Shown here: positions 34,680 through 47,256 of the stretch, piece by piece
Position numbering within the stretch: position 1 is the stretch's first letter
Layout: every line of letters starts with the position of its first letter
Assembly (NCBI GenBank): GCA_030272585.1
Contig: BSYQ01000002.1
Coordinates: 4,340,001 to 4,404,000 of the forward strand
Source: Bryopsis sp. KO-2023
Taxonomy: Eukaryota; Chlorophyta; Ulvophyceae; Bryopsidales; Bryopsidaceae
Direction of reading: 5' to 3'
DNA length: 64,000 nt
Position numbers and translations under genes: made by a program
The notes under the pieces: model-generated
What the model was told of the DNA's origin: nothing
The model's input: only the letters and a program-made list of their open reading frames with translations
Databases searched by the model: none

Positions 34680-34766
34680 CTGACGACCCTTGGCAGTTCG
34701 AGATACTTATCAAACAACAACAACAAACAAGACATAGACGATTTGGTTTTATCCAAACACATGTGT

Positions 34767-34794
34767 CACTGGTCGTCTGTACAGACGACCAGTG
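34767..34794. repeat. Perfect 28-bp palindrome
   Basis: CACTGGTCGTCTGT followed directly by its own reverse complement, with no loop bases. It is followed by a short TTGAACC tandem run (34,806-34,845). It lies upstream of the TOG-domain gene. Function unknown; it could form a cruciform or be a binding site for a dimeric protein. Confidence 0.9.
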
Positions 34795-34805
34795 CCAGGA
34801 AAGAA

Positions 34806-34845
34806 TTGAACCTTGAAAACGTTGAACCTTGAACCTTGAACCTTG
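34806..34845. repeat. (TTGAACC)n short tandem repeat
   Basis: Four TTGAACC units with one diverged copy (TTGAAAACG). Seen directly. Confidence 0.85.
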
Positions 34846-37750
34846 CGATCTGCAACCGTCACTAGTAAGCGACCCCAGTTGCGTCGCAAAAACTCATGCG
34901 GAGTTCGATAACAGATCTTCAAGAGGTTTTTGGATGGAAGGAGCAGTGCTGGTAGTGCATGCAATTCTCAACAAGTATTTTTCAAGTATTGTTTTGGCAA
35001 CTGGGAGGTAAGATATGGAGTCCTACACCCTCGAGTATGTTTCAATAATGGGACGAGCGTGTGGGGTGGCTGTGACTCGAAGGGCGGCGCACAACTTTCC
35101 TCGAAAGCCAGGTAAGGGTTTGCGAACTTCACGAAAAAAAAATGTCGGAGAACGACGCAAGCTCAACACGGGTTTCGAACGTTTGCAGGGGAAGGACGGA
35201 GGTATCGAAACCTCTTTTTGATTGACGGGAAGGAACACATTTAGCTCAGTTTCCAGGTTGGTGCTGTTCCCGCCATGAAAAAAGTGTGCGCTCCATACAA
35301 CCTGAGAGAACGAAAGAGTCGAGGAACATTTTGCTGGAGGTGCACAGCTCCAGCACACGTTCAGTAGCGAATGCTGGGGTGACGCAGTCGGACATGGGGT
35401 GACGACTGGACGAGCGCGCATGTACGTCCGTGCTGCTCCTGAGCGACGGCTGTGTTGCAGCAGGGTGAACTCTTCGAAGAGGCAAGGGAGTAGGACTGAC
35501 GACATGGTGCTAAGAAGGGTCGCTAGGGAGTGCAAAGGGGATATGAAGGTTTTTGGGGGTTGAATCTCTGTATGAACTTAGGATCAAAGGGTGCTTGCAA
35601 AGGCACTTGGGTTCGAGAATTTTTTAAGTGACTGTTGTTTTTTCCCCATTCTTCTTTGTGACGATCACTTGGTGGCGTGACGTTTTTTTTTTTTGAATTG
35701 TTTTCTAAACAGAGATAGGACTTCTGTGAAGATAACACTTGGATTGAGGTGTTGGAGTCTGTGTGAGTGTCTGTATGAGCTTTTGCCTGTGTGGCTTCTG
35801 TTTCTGAAAACACTTCGACGCCTATGTCAGACTGGCGGGCACCAGTCAGACCTGTGCATCTGTCGGTCATAAAAGAACCCATTCGACACCCATGCGATGA
35901 TGAGAACACAGTGAATCGTGCTGAGAGAGTTTTTTTTTTTCGGCCTCCCAAAAAATCCGCTGACCTCGATTAGGTAATGCAAAGACAAACCTTTTCCTGT
36001 CTACCCACCCCCCACCCCCTCCAGCCAAAAAAAAAAAAATTGACGGAGAAAAAGAGGCCGCCGCCTGCGAGAAAGACGAAGGAAAGGGATGGAGAAGAAG
36101 AAGGAAAGGGGAAAGGTGAGGGAGGAAAAATATCTCGCGCGCGTTCAGGGTGCGGGTCAGTCGTTCTCTTTTCCTTCTATTCTTTTCAAAAACAAATTCA
36201 ACAAGGAAAGAATGCACGCGCTCTTGTTTAAAACCTAACGAACGTCTCCACTCCGACGTTCTATTTTTTACACCTGAGTGGAGCTTCAGAAATATTGTGA
36301 GTCGGTGGAATGGCAGAAAAAGGAAAGGGGAGAGGAACCCCCCCCCCCCAGAAACCCTTGTCGAGAAGGTAGGCAGCGCGCGCGGACGCTTTTTACGCGT
36401 CCCCCCCCCCCCTTTCCCTGCATCCTCCCCAGATCTTTTGTTTTTGCTGCAACGCCACAGGGTTGAGAGAAAAAAAAATGAGGGTCGCAGCGCATCCTTT
36501 TTTTCCCCCTTCTCTTTGTTGAATCTCTGAAACCTGTTTTCTCTCTTCTTTTTTTTTTTTCACAGACAGAGAGAGAGAGTCGGAGCGAAAAAGGGAAGAA
36601 GGGCGGAAAACGGAAAAATGAAGAACAGGAGGTCGACGGTGTGGAATCGCCCCGTGTTTATTTTTATCTTTATATCATTCTTTTTCTATTTTATTTTGGC
36701 CCTTTTTTACTGGTGGGGGGGGAGAGAGAGGGTTTTTTTTGCTGCTCTGTCTTTTTTTTCTATTTTTATTCAAATTACTTTGTTTTTCCAGTTTTTTTTT
36801 CCCGAGAGAAAGAATGAGGTTTCTGTGGAGGACTGTTTTTTTCCCAACCTCTTTATTTATGTATATATATATATTATTTTTTTTTTGGGGGGGGGGGGTG
36901 GCAGCAACCAAAAATAGTAAACTTTTTGAACTTCTTTCTTTCAATTTTTTTTTTCAGGCAACACGGGGACGGACGCTGTGTTGATGACTGATGGAAAAAA
37001 AGTGAGAAAATGTTACCTTCCTTTCTTACCCCTTAAGGAAAAAAAAAGGAAAAAAAAAAAACTGGCTTGTCCCCATTTTCTTTACTATATGTGGGAGGGG
37101 CTGGGGAGGTTTGGGTCCGTAAAAGAAGAAAGCCCCTTCTCTTTTCCTCGACTGAAAAAACAAATTATTAATCTTAAAAAAGAGTTATACACTTTTCTCC
37201 TCTTCAAAGAAAAACTTTCCAGTTTATATTTTTGTTTCTTCCACCCTGAGGGAATAGATATTGATTTTTTTTTCTGTTTTAATTTTTAAAAAGTGAACCG
37301 ATAAGTTTAACTTTCTAGTTGTCTCTTTTTCCTTCTTTTTTTTTCCCTTACCTATTCAGGAAAAGAAGTAATAAAAAAAAGAGAAAAAAGAAAAATAATC
37401 AGTTCTTTGTTTTGGGGAAAAGAGGGTTTTCTTCTTTCAATCATTTTTTTTTTCTGATTTTGTTTTTCTTCTCAAACCAGGATTGAAAACGAAACGAGGA
37501 GGAGGACAAACGCAACAAAAGAGGTACTCGCACTTGAATCTCTTCCAACTCACGGTGAAAAAAAAAGTAGAAAAAAGAAAAGAAGTATGTGCGGTGTACA
37601 CCGTATCTTCTCTAATAGTGTTGCACTCTCCAATAGTTGCGCAAGGTGCGGGAGGGGGGGTCAAAAGAATACAAGCCCCGCCTCTGATAGTGACCCACTC
37701 TCCAATTGTGTCCCCTCCCTTGGAGACACATCGAAAAAATAGTGAGCCGG
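34846..37750. other. Intergenic, no gene supported
   Basis: I looked here for upstream exons of the TOG-domain gene and found no TOG-like peptide on the minus strand. On the plus strand there are two good donor-like sites (GTAAGA after 35,008, GTAAGG near 35,112) and an ATG after an A run at about 35,142, but the frames between them are short and unrecognisable. Homopolymer runs dominate from 35,930 onward. Confidence 0.35.
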
Positions 37751-37922
37751 GGTTATTATTTTAGAAAATACGGTACATATTTTTTATGATATGAATTTCC
37801 CATAATCAAGAAAATTGAAAAAAAAACATGAAGTGCCCAGATTTCGGTTCTATTTTTTTGTTTTCTTTCGTTGGAAAAAAGAAAAGGTGATACAAACTTG
37901 TATTACCTTCCATATCACTCTT

Positions 37923-37974
37923 GGGTAAAAGAGTGATAAGGCCTTGTATCCCTTTTCTTATCACTCTTTTACCC
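37923..37974. repeat. 18-bp perfect inverted repeat (hairpin)
   Basis: GGGTAAAAGAGTGATAAG at 37,923-37,940 and its exact complement at 37,957-37,974, with a 16-base spacer. It sits at the border between the homopolymer-rich block and the decayed right flank. It could be the core of a foldback element; no function is assigned. Confidence 0.9.
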
Positions 37975-38106
37975 GGGGAGTTACATAGCCACACCCCTTC
38001 AAGATTTGTCTTATAAAATGTACGACCCTAAAAACTATTAGTCATGATCAACCCCTTCAACTCGTAACACTTCGACGTCGAACGCAATGTCAGTATTGTG
38101 TATTAC

Positions 38107-38518
38107 TACTGTAATATCCGAATTTTTTCGCTATACCTTATTTTCGCGGGCAGACCAAAGCACGAAAAATATGGTAGGCGAAAAAATGGCAGGAACGAAA
38201 GTAGAGAAAAAATGGCAGGAACGAAAGTAGAGTAGGCTGTTCAGGTTCGCAAGTATGTAGCTACAAAATAAACTGGGCGCGTGTGGACTTGACGCAAAAG
38301 TACCCTTCGAGCACAAGATAACCCAAAGTATCGATTCAACGCACAAGCACCGTTGATGTCACGTCCATCGACTTGACGTTAGGATCACATGCGTCGACCA
38401 CATGCATTTCTTTCGCGCCTGCGTTATTTTCGTGCCCATCTTTGGAAACGAAAATAAGGTAGGCGAAAAAAAACACTAGCGGTCTTGGAGCAATGTGAAA
38501 GAATTGCGTATTACAGTA
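38107..38518. mobile_element. TA-flanked miniature inverted-repeat element
   Basis: The ends are inverted: CTGTAATA at the left and TATTACAG at the right, each flanked by TA. Second-layer inverted blocks lie further in (ACCTTATTTTCG near 38,137 and CGAAAATAAGGTAGGCG near 38,452). TA duplication with CTGTAATA-like ends fits a Tc1/mariner-type MITE. Inside is an exact tandem duplication of 26 bp (38,181-38,206 and 38,207-38,232; AAAAAATGGCAGGAACGAAA...). No transposase. Confidence 0.6.
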
Positions 38519-41500
38519 TGTTTTTATCTTATTGGGAATAAAGTTCACAAATATTGGAAGGTCGACTTTCGCCTTGAAAGATCCTTAATGACTAGCCAGG
38601 GTTGAGCCCATGCACATCAATGCAATTGATGCATGTCGGACTAAGCTAATATGTGCCTCCACGGCGTTTGAGCATCTATATTAGTAAGAATAGGGGCTAG
38701 AAGAGTCGACAAGCAAAGGATTCGACGATAGTTGCCCCACTCGGTTAGAACGTCTCCACCTTACTTGAAATAGACTTGCCTGAGACTTGAGCAATATATC
38801 GAGAATGTGGGGTGCATCTCGAAAGGCAGCGTCAACGTCCTCTGATATTTCATATTAACGCCTTTCAGAATCGTATTTTACATCGTTTGGTTGTAGCGTT
38901 GACCACCTCGGTCAATACATGTATAGAGAAATATCATAGAAGATTATCGATATTGGTGATATTTTTTTATCGGCTGTGCCCTTCTTGCCTTCTAACTTCT
39001 TTGCGTTGTTACTAAGCGTAGTCAAAAGAATCCATAAATTATTCACGAGCGATCCCGGTCTGTATGGTCCTACTAGGGAACCTTTCATCGAATCGAACGT
39101 GAAGTTGACAAGATATCAATAATGACAACGAGTCCCCGCCCCCCAAAAAAATCCCATAACACATACATAAGGATTGCCCCATTATATTACCATAGATTTT
39201 TGCATGCTAATCGCAAAGCCTGCATCTTACTTTTTCGTTGGAATTATTTGTTTCTCTTGGTGTATCTCTTAAAGTATTATGTTGCTTGAAGCTCACAGTC
39301 TCCTGAGTCATCTCCCCTAAACCATCTTTAATATACTATTAGGGCTTCCCACAAAAGGAAAGTGCAAAATCAATAGAATCAATATCGTTACTATTACAAC
39401 TGTCAGCAGGTTGTGACAGTTACCTTGATGACATTGCTTAGGAAATGTAAAACCATAACGCACCGACTTTTATCGGTACAAAGTGACTATTTATATGCAA
39501 CTCCCTGCACACACGTTGAAAAACAACTTTTTTGATTTTCGTGGAGTATTTCTTAATTTGGGGTAAGAGGCAAGTTAATAATTGTGTAGCTTATCTTGTT
39601 ATTTGGGAAAAAAATAATTGGAATTATTTATCTATTTATCTTAGTTATTTATAAATAGATTATCGTAAGAGCCTACTACCAACACAAACACATTGAAAGA
39701 AGTGTTGATCATTGCAAAAGCCATCCACCTATAATATGAAACAATCCCTAAACTCTCCGAGAAGATAAAACTATCGGGAAACACCTTTGTTGAAGATGCC
39801 TCCAGGCCGTAGCATCACTTAGCACTTGATCGTTCCATGAAGAGAAAAAGGGCTGAAACAAACGGCGACAAACGGGCCTCAATCTCAACTACTAAGAGAT
39901 ACTTGAAGTACGTCAAACCCAGCTTTGGGTGGAAAGTTTTCTATCGATTGGTGTGCGCCAGTTAAATCTTTCAGCGTCAGTCTCATGTAGGTTTATATGT
40001 AACGGAAAGTAAATCGGTTTGTTTGCTGAATTTTTCTTAAGAATCTTTGCTTGCGTATCAAGAGTCCATAAACTTCGAGGTCCAGGTGACTTGAACGAGA
40101 TTCTCTCTTACTTGTGGTTCTGCTCTTAAATCTTCGTCAAGACGTTTTATATGTATCAAAGCCATCACATCAACACCAAGATTGTCGTTTCCAAAGTGAT
40201 ATCGACTTAACCTGAAATTCAACAGTGCTTGCAGCCACAATTGCGAGAAGGAATGGGGGTGACCATGGAGGGTGGATTGGCCAGCACATCGACCTACGGA
40301 TCGGAAGAAGGGATGGTAGCGACGGCTGTGCAAACATCTGCAACATAGCACGTTAAAATCTCAGTTTCAGTCCTCACATGAGTTTCGAGGATGATGCTGA
40401 TGAGCATAAGGTCCAACTGTATCGTATAGATTAAGTAGTGTTAACGAGCTGAGAATTGAATTTAACTATATTGATCGTCACATGTTTTGTGCAAATGTGG
40501 AGGTAGATAGTGCATGCAAGCCTCAAGCCTCCTCGTGCAAATATCGTAACCAAATTTCTAGGGTCTATTAGTCCCACGGAGTTATGAACTACAATGTTAA
40601 ACTATGATATCCTGCTTCTAGCTTCAATCACCACCCTCGAAACGTTATATTGATCCTTCGAGTCAATGACGGGAAAAAACATAAGACTCATATCGTCTAA
40701 AATAATCGGGTTTAAGTCTTGATGCTCGAGTTTTTCGCCATATGGTTTGATACAAGTAGAAGAGGCAACCTGGACTAGTCTATTATGAGAAAAAAAATAT
40801 GCTTTTTCAACAAGATCATAGCCGCTTCGAAATGAAAAATCACTCTGTTAAAACCTAACTTCGATCATCGCGTGTTTGTATCAAAATCGTTCCTAATAGC
40901 ATTCAAGAGTTTTCTCCGTGCATAATACGTATACCAGAGTTAGAACGTGTCCCATGATACTTCCATGGATTGTATATACCTGAATAATCAGTCTTAGTGA
41001 TGCTTTAAAGATTCCATCAATGAACCACACGTATTTGTCCAATCTAGAATGCCAAACATGATATTTGCGAATTATTATATAAGCAATATATACGGATAGG
41101 TAAAGAGCTGCTTGGAAAGATGAAATATGTATGTCTAGTTTCTTATGATGAGCAACCATGAATTCAATAAAAAAAGGTACCCAATTCGGAATATTATGCG
41201 GCAAAATTGGCCTTCGTGCAAGTCCACAAACATCTTGGACACATCTCCGTGAAGAACTTTTCAAGGCCGGTTTCCTTGTGATGGTGTAGTCCCCTCGAAT
41301 AACATTGACCACATTTTTGGTTGCACCCCTATTATCACGATTGCTAAAGCGAGAGTGGATACGTCGACGCTACTCTCAAGCAGAGACGCCAACCTCCCCG
41401 AATAGCAGCGTCATTACACACATGTAGAACCAATGCATTATGTAGATAGTGTGACTCCGACAAATATCGAATATTTGTCAACAACTGCATGCCGCGTGTT

Positions 41501-44500
41501 GCACCATAGACAGGTTGGAGGCCGATCGCCTTTTCGATCTTTAAGACGCTTGGACATTTGATTCATTACACCCAACTTCCCCTCCTCGTCCAATATTTTA
41601 TGCAATATTTATGGTGTTTTTCGTTCCCTTCAAGACTTATTGATATTGTTGTTCAAGTTTCAAGAAAACGTCTTTTGACCTCCCCTTTTGATCAATCTTG
41701 TTTGAAGGTGGGGAATACCCCTTCTCGAGACGAAACTCTGGATCTTTTTTAAAGAGGGCTGGAACATCTGCGTACTCCTTCCCACCACGAGCCGGTGGTT
41801 TGCCGTCGGAAGCATCAAACGCTACACCACCAAATCCATGAGCGCCCCGATCCTCTTGGCGCCTTCGAGGGGTGTGACGTCAATGCCCGAGACGTGCAGC
41901 ATACATACAGCATGGTTCTTCTCCAAAATCATAGCACGAATAACATATTCTTCAAAATTCTTTATAACTCTTCTTCTGAATTCTACATCTGGTTCAGGCA
42001 AAAAGCCTGATCCCCCAAAAGCTTCGAATCACAAGGAGTGAAAACCGGAAACAACGCTAACCTCCTCCTCCTCGTCCAGGTTGTCCGAGAGCGTGCAGGG
42101 TACATGGTCAGCCAGTAAAAGCTCTTGATCTTCATAGGGGTACGAAGCGTCATCCACATGTTCTGAGAGAAGGTTGTCCCTGACGCGATGTCGGTACGCC
42201 TTGTCAATGCAAGTGGGCAACCAGCTTTGGATCGACTACAAGCGCGTACATATAGATATGGTGACGATTTCAGTTCACATAGTAATATACGCAAAACACA
42301 TGGTTGAAAGACAAGAACAAGAAAATCTTTCATATCTTAAGTTAATGATATATATTAGCCGAAACTATCTTGACAACATGGAACACAACCCTAAAAGACA
42401 GCAACCGAATGATGTTCATAATTCTATTTAAGGACGCTCGCAACATCAAATCCACTCCGGCCATCGCCCTACGACATGTGTAGTGAACCGCGGCAGAGCA
42501 TAATTGCGCGGCGGCTTATGCACACACGCAAGACTGGATGTGCGAGCAGATGGGGCACATCCACTCGGGCCCGCTGCAAAACAAAAACAAAAACAAAAGC
42601 GTGAAACGTTACGTGAAACGGTACCGAAGGTTACCAAACGTTGCGAACGTCTCCTGTTTTCTCACGCCGGGGGGTGGTATCCGTTCACGCGTACTCCCCC
42701 GCAAGCTCCCCCCTTGACCCCAAACGTGACAGAAAGCCCTCGATTCGTTCAAAGTTCCTGGCCATACTGGCCGCGCAATATGGCGATGGATTGAGATGGG
42801 GTCTGTTGTACTTGACCCCCTTCCTACAGTGAATGACTGAATCACTATAAAAATCGTCTATAACCACCACGGTATCGTGGTGATCTTCTTTGAATGAAGA
42901 TCTCGTGAACGTCGTGTGTGCAGCCTTAGCTCGGATCCTATTCCAAGACAAAAAAGATAATGTTCCTTACTCATCATTAAACCAGAGTTGATGATACCTA
43001 AAGAGGATCAGAAGAGTTTTCACTCCTTTTGTCTTTCCCCGATAAAAATTTCTGGTCTCTTGAAACATGGGGTTGTCGCCCTCCCACCTAGGATGTAGCC
43101 ATCACCCCTAGTTCTATCTCATCTTGTCTAGATATTCTTCAGGGTGTCATGTTCTTATATCTCACTTGTCTCTATGTGGGTGCATACATGACTGAACACA
43201 TATTATTTTTTTCGCGTCATCTTGAAACATTCCCCAAAAAAAAGATTGTGGAGAGTAAGTGGCAAGTATTCATACCCGTATTCATACCCATACATTAGTG
43301 AAATATGGTTGAGATGGTGGTTATGCAACCCATTCGACGTTTTCACTTTATCCTTAAGAGTGCAGGCGCTTGCCTTATCCAGGCTGTCCACCATCATTCC
43401 CTTCTTGAGACTCCAACCGTCATCGTTTTAGTTTATTGCTCCACCACGTCTCATGCGACTTGTGGTTTAATGTAACTCGTTTTGCCAATATGAACCTCGT
43501 GTTGTGCGAGAAGCATGTCAAGTGTTAGCCACAAGGGAGGCGGTCGAACTCCAGTCTCCTAGGGCGGATAACATCTTGTGGTTGGGGCGACATGAATATG
43601 GACATGGCTTGCACCCACATATCAAACAGGACGCATGCTTTCAATAATTTTTCCATATTTTTTGCAATCAATTTTTTTGATATGGAATATGTGGACTTCT
43701 ACTACGAACAATACAACATTGGAAGATATGGACGGCCCAAACGTGTGTGCCGGACCCACCGGAACTCCCGTGGGTAATCGAAAAGAGTTAAGGCATTATA
43801 TGTGACCCTTCTAATGAGGGAATGCATCTGATTTTTACCATGAAGATTCATGGGGATTCGATATGTCATTAGTAATAGATAGTTAACGATTTAGTCTTTT
43901 TGAATCTAGTAATTATATTACTATTTACGACAACCGCGGAACGTGGGGACATCCGACGCAATGGAATTACTTTATGTCTTGGTATTTTGGAGGAAAAGAC
44001 GAGATTTGTGTTCAACAATGGCCCCCGTTGATGAAGTAAACCTTATCATGACAACTAGCATTGTTGCGTTGCCTTTGCCCATCTTCAACGGCTAATTGCT
44101 CATCAAACATAAATAACGAAATCCTTAGCTAATCAAGCGATGCATTTGGGTGAAGGCGCCCTCGCTTTCGTTTCATCCACGGATAGGTGCACGCTGATTG
44201 TCCCAAACTCATTTTGACATCTGTCAAAACAAACCACCAGTCTGAGCAAGCGTATTCCGTAATTTGGTGGTTGAACTCCTTTCATGTTTCTGGGGCGGGG
44301 AGCGTTTCCTCCACACTTATCCCGGGAGGGGGGAACTTGCCTCAATGGGTTCAGACGTATACGAAATCGATTGAGAAAAATTTTATATCATAAAGGCGAG
44401 AACAAATCCCCTTGTTATGTCGAAGCAAGCGTGTTCATTGATTAACAACAACACTTGATAACATTGTTGTGCAACTTAGATTTTGCCTCACAATCCAATC

Positions 44501-45499
44501 GAAGGACCTTCAAGGTCTCTTTTTGATTCCACTGCGCCTTCGTCGTTGTAAAATAGCCAAAAGCGCCCCACTTTGGGCTACCGCCCTGGCACTTTGAGCT
44601 GCACCCGGGGTGCTCTCTATCTTTTTCATGTTTTTCAGCACACTTATTCAAGAAGATCTTCGTCTCTCTTTCTCTTTTGCCGGCTTCGGCATCTTTGCCT
44701 GTTGCACTTGGAAAAGAGGGTAATTCTAATAGTGGTTGGCAACATCGTAGTGATAGTAATTTTCAGTGTTGTTCTACTTCAAAAGCGGTTTCAAGACGCT
44801 TGCAAATCTTTCGTGGGGTTCCAACGTTATGATGTGCCAACTGGCGATTTCTGGGAAAAGAGGGGCTTGGGAGGGAACTGCAAAAACGGCACCACCAGCT
44901 TCCCACGAAGCTCGAGCACCTTCTAAAGCTTACTAGTCTTGTCATAGTCCAATCTCTATTATGAAAAAGTCCCCAACACCTCTATTTGTTTGATGAACAC
45001 GATCACATGGATTGACAACCTAAAATTTATCCAAGTATTCCCTACCCAGTGCTTTTTTATCTTTTTTTTGGTTAATCAAAGTGAGAAAGCCCGGAATTCC
45101 TCGTTATCATCTTTTATTCTGTTACACCCCGTACGCAGGCCAAGCTCTCCAAGCCCTCAATTGGTGTCTGGTGTGCGGAGTCGGTGAGGCTTGTAGCTTA
45201 ACGCCAAAAATAATATTTCGCATAAAAAAGATGATTGTACGCCAAAGGTATCAGGAGCTTCTAAGTAATCCGCGAGATAAAGATATAGGGTAGCACAAAT
45301 ATATTTTTCCAAGCGGACCTCGTATCCAAACACCGCCGACCAGCACATATTTTTGTACTTGTACTAGCTAACCATGACGTTATCCATCACAAATAAAGAT
45401 GTGCGGATGTGTTGCCAAGAAAAAATAAAAGCACTCTTAGTTGTTGGTATCGAAAATATTCCGTAAAGTGGAGACCAAAGCTTCCACATCCTCTTTATC
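38519..45499. other. Gene-poor decayed region
   Basis: About 7 kb with no supportable gene. Frames reach 140 codons at most (41,312-40,893, minus) but have no domain and no splice context. Texture matches 1-7,950, and a retroelement integrase tail follows at 45.5 kb, so I infer old, mutated repeat sequence. Confidence 0.4.
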
Positions 45500-45709
45500 T
45501 AGTTAACCTAATCCTAAAATTTGTGCATCCACACGATCATGCCTGTTCGCTTTAGTGGAGCACGGCATAACCATGTCACCTATCTTCAGCTCAGCTTGGG
45601 CGAGATTGGCTCGAATCATCCCCCACAGATGCTCAAGCTGTTGTTTCACTGTAGCCAAATCCCCCCTTTCTTCTTTCTCACGTTTATTATCTTCAAAGTC
45701 AACATTCAA
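45500..45709 (-). pseudogene. Remnant of an LTR-retrotransposon integrase C-terminus
   Basis: A minus-strand frame reads LATVKQQLEHLWGMIRANLA followed by QAELKIGDMVMPC. This has the layout of the Ty3/gypsy Pol segment just after the integrase core: a charged helix of the type IKxNLxxAQxRM, then FxVGDxVxL. The rest of the integrase is not recognisable upstream. It is broken beyond use, and the assignment rests on the helix-plus-GDMV pattern only. Confidence 0.35.
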
Positions 45710-47063
45710 AAGATAGTGTCGCTGTGTAAATAGATGCCCCCCAAATGCAAGCTCCCAACCAAAAAAAAAGGAAAAAACGTGGAATCAACGATATTCTCTT
45801 GAATGGATTAGTAACACGTTAACCCAAACTATATAGTAGTTTTGAAGGAACTTTTTCATCAAGTGAGCAAAACGAAAGGGAAAGTTGTCCTGATCGTTCA
45901 AAATTTATAATTTTTGGATTTTAATACTTTTCCAACCGATTGGACAAATCATCACGATGGCGGTACGCTTGAGAAGTTTATCAGCACTGCAACTTCCTTT
46001 GATCCAAAATTGTTTGTATCGAAAAACCGTCCAACTTGTAGCTTAGATTGTATCAAAAAGCCATATTTACTCAACCCGCGGGTACAAATTCCCCTTTCTT
46101 AAGGTTATAACTAATAATGAATTCCTTTCTGGAGTCCAATTAACTTCCTGTATACTTGTCACTTTGTTCGCATAAACTTCTAAGAAATTCCTCCCCAAGG
46201 CTGTACGATAATTTTTAGGTCGCCTCGATTTCTTATATATTGTTACTCGTTTTCTGCAATATTGTTCTTCATATATATATTCATTTGTTGAACCGTTCTT
46301 GCATGGAAAAAGAAGACCTAACCTTTGATATAAAAAGCGCTTCCATTTCTTGCTTTACTTGGCATGAAAAAGGAAATCTAAACTTTGAACTTGAAAAAGG
46401 GAATGTAAGCTTTGTATGATCTTGTAAGTCCAGGACTGGTGGTCTCCTCTCCACAAGTTCTATTCCATTATCAAATCAACTCCCCGATAGCGCGAGTCGG
46501 TTTCTTAACGCACACGGGGCACGTCTGGAACTTCGCCTGGTTCGAGGTCGGATCTAGAACTTTCTCCACTTCTCCTTGGGCTGGGGACTTATATAAATCT
46601 CCTTTCTTTTCCATGGTTGGATCTTTCTATGTTTTGGTACTTCCACAAGCATCTTGTTACATCGCCATCAAGTTGCCCGTACCTTGATTGGATAGGCATC
46701 TCTCCACCCTGCATGATCCAATTTCATGACGTATCGATTGAAGAGGGTGGTAAATTGAATATTTCCATTACTGCTCTTTCGTCCACTTGAGCGCAACCAT
46801 CTCACCCGTTTCTAAGTTTTCCTCTTCATGAACCTCCTCGGGACCTCCCTGTTCAATCATATTTGTGATGTTGAATATATCCATAACACACATATATTTC
46901 CCACGAAAATGTGTGTCTATTAAAAAGAACGAAATTTGTGAATCCTATGGACGTTCTTTGAGTTTTCTGGACTTTTTGCCACTTCAACCCAGCTGTCTTG
47001 AGGATGCAAACTCATTTTGCCATCAAATCGGGTAGGACGTCCCGACGCTCACTTCTAACGCAG
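45710..47063. other. Unassigned decayed sequence
   Basis: No gene or repeat family recognised. It may hold further unrecognisable parts of the retroelement whose integrase tail lies at 45.5 kb. Confidence 0.3.
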
Positions 47064-47226
47064 AATTCCAGAGGTGCAATTGCAAGGATAAAAAACAAAT
47101 ACTATAAATTCCAGATGTGAAATTGAAAGGATAAAAAACAAAAACCATAAATTCCAGAGGTGCAATTGCAAGGAAAAAAAACAAAAACCATAAATTCCAG
47201 ATGTGAAATTGAAAGGATACAAAACA
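47064..47226. repeat. 43-bp tandem repeat, about 3.8 copies
   Basis: The units begin AATTCCAGAGGTGCAATTGC or AATTCCAGATGTGAAATTGA in alternation, each followed by AAGGATAAAAAACAAA. The alternation suggests the true unit may be an 86-bp dimer. It lies just downstream of the basic-protein ORF at 47,562-47,257. Confidence 0.9.
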
Positions 47227-47256
47227 TATCTTCAAATTGATTTTCTGGAAATTTCA

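Larger units (their letters stand above)
7950..37750. other. Block of distinct sequence texture
   Basis: From about 7,950 the sequence changes abruptly to one rich in runs of A, T and G (for example the G run near 8,138-8,154 and C run near 17,344-17,363). These are rare before 7,950 and again rare after about 37,750. Both convincing cellular genes and the tRNA-like repeat family lie inside the block. The flanks carry decayed retroelement sequence instead. The change could be a boundary between gene-bearing and repeat-dominated chromatin, or an assembly joint. I saw no shared sequence at the two borders. Confidence 0.5.

Noticed and set aside
34829-35221. Plus-strand exons with GTAAGA and GTAAGG donors and an ATG after an A run
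   Set aside because: The frames are short, unrecognised and cannot be joined in phase with confidence.
35023-35535. 170-codon minus-strand frame as an upstream TOG exon
   Set aside because: The peptide has no TOG helix pattern and no splice sites that would join it to the exon at 34,521.
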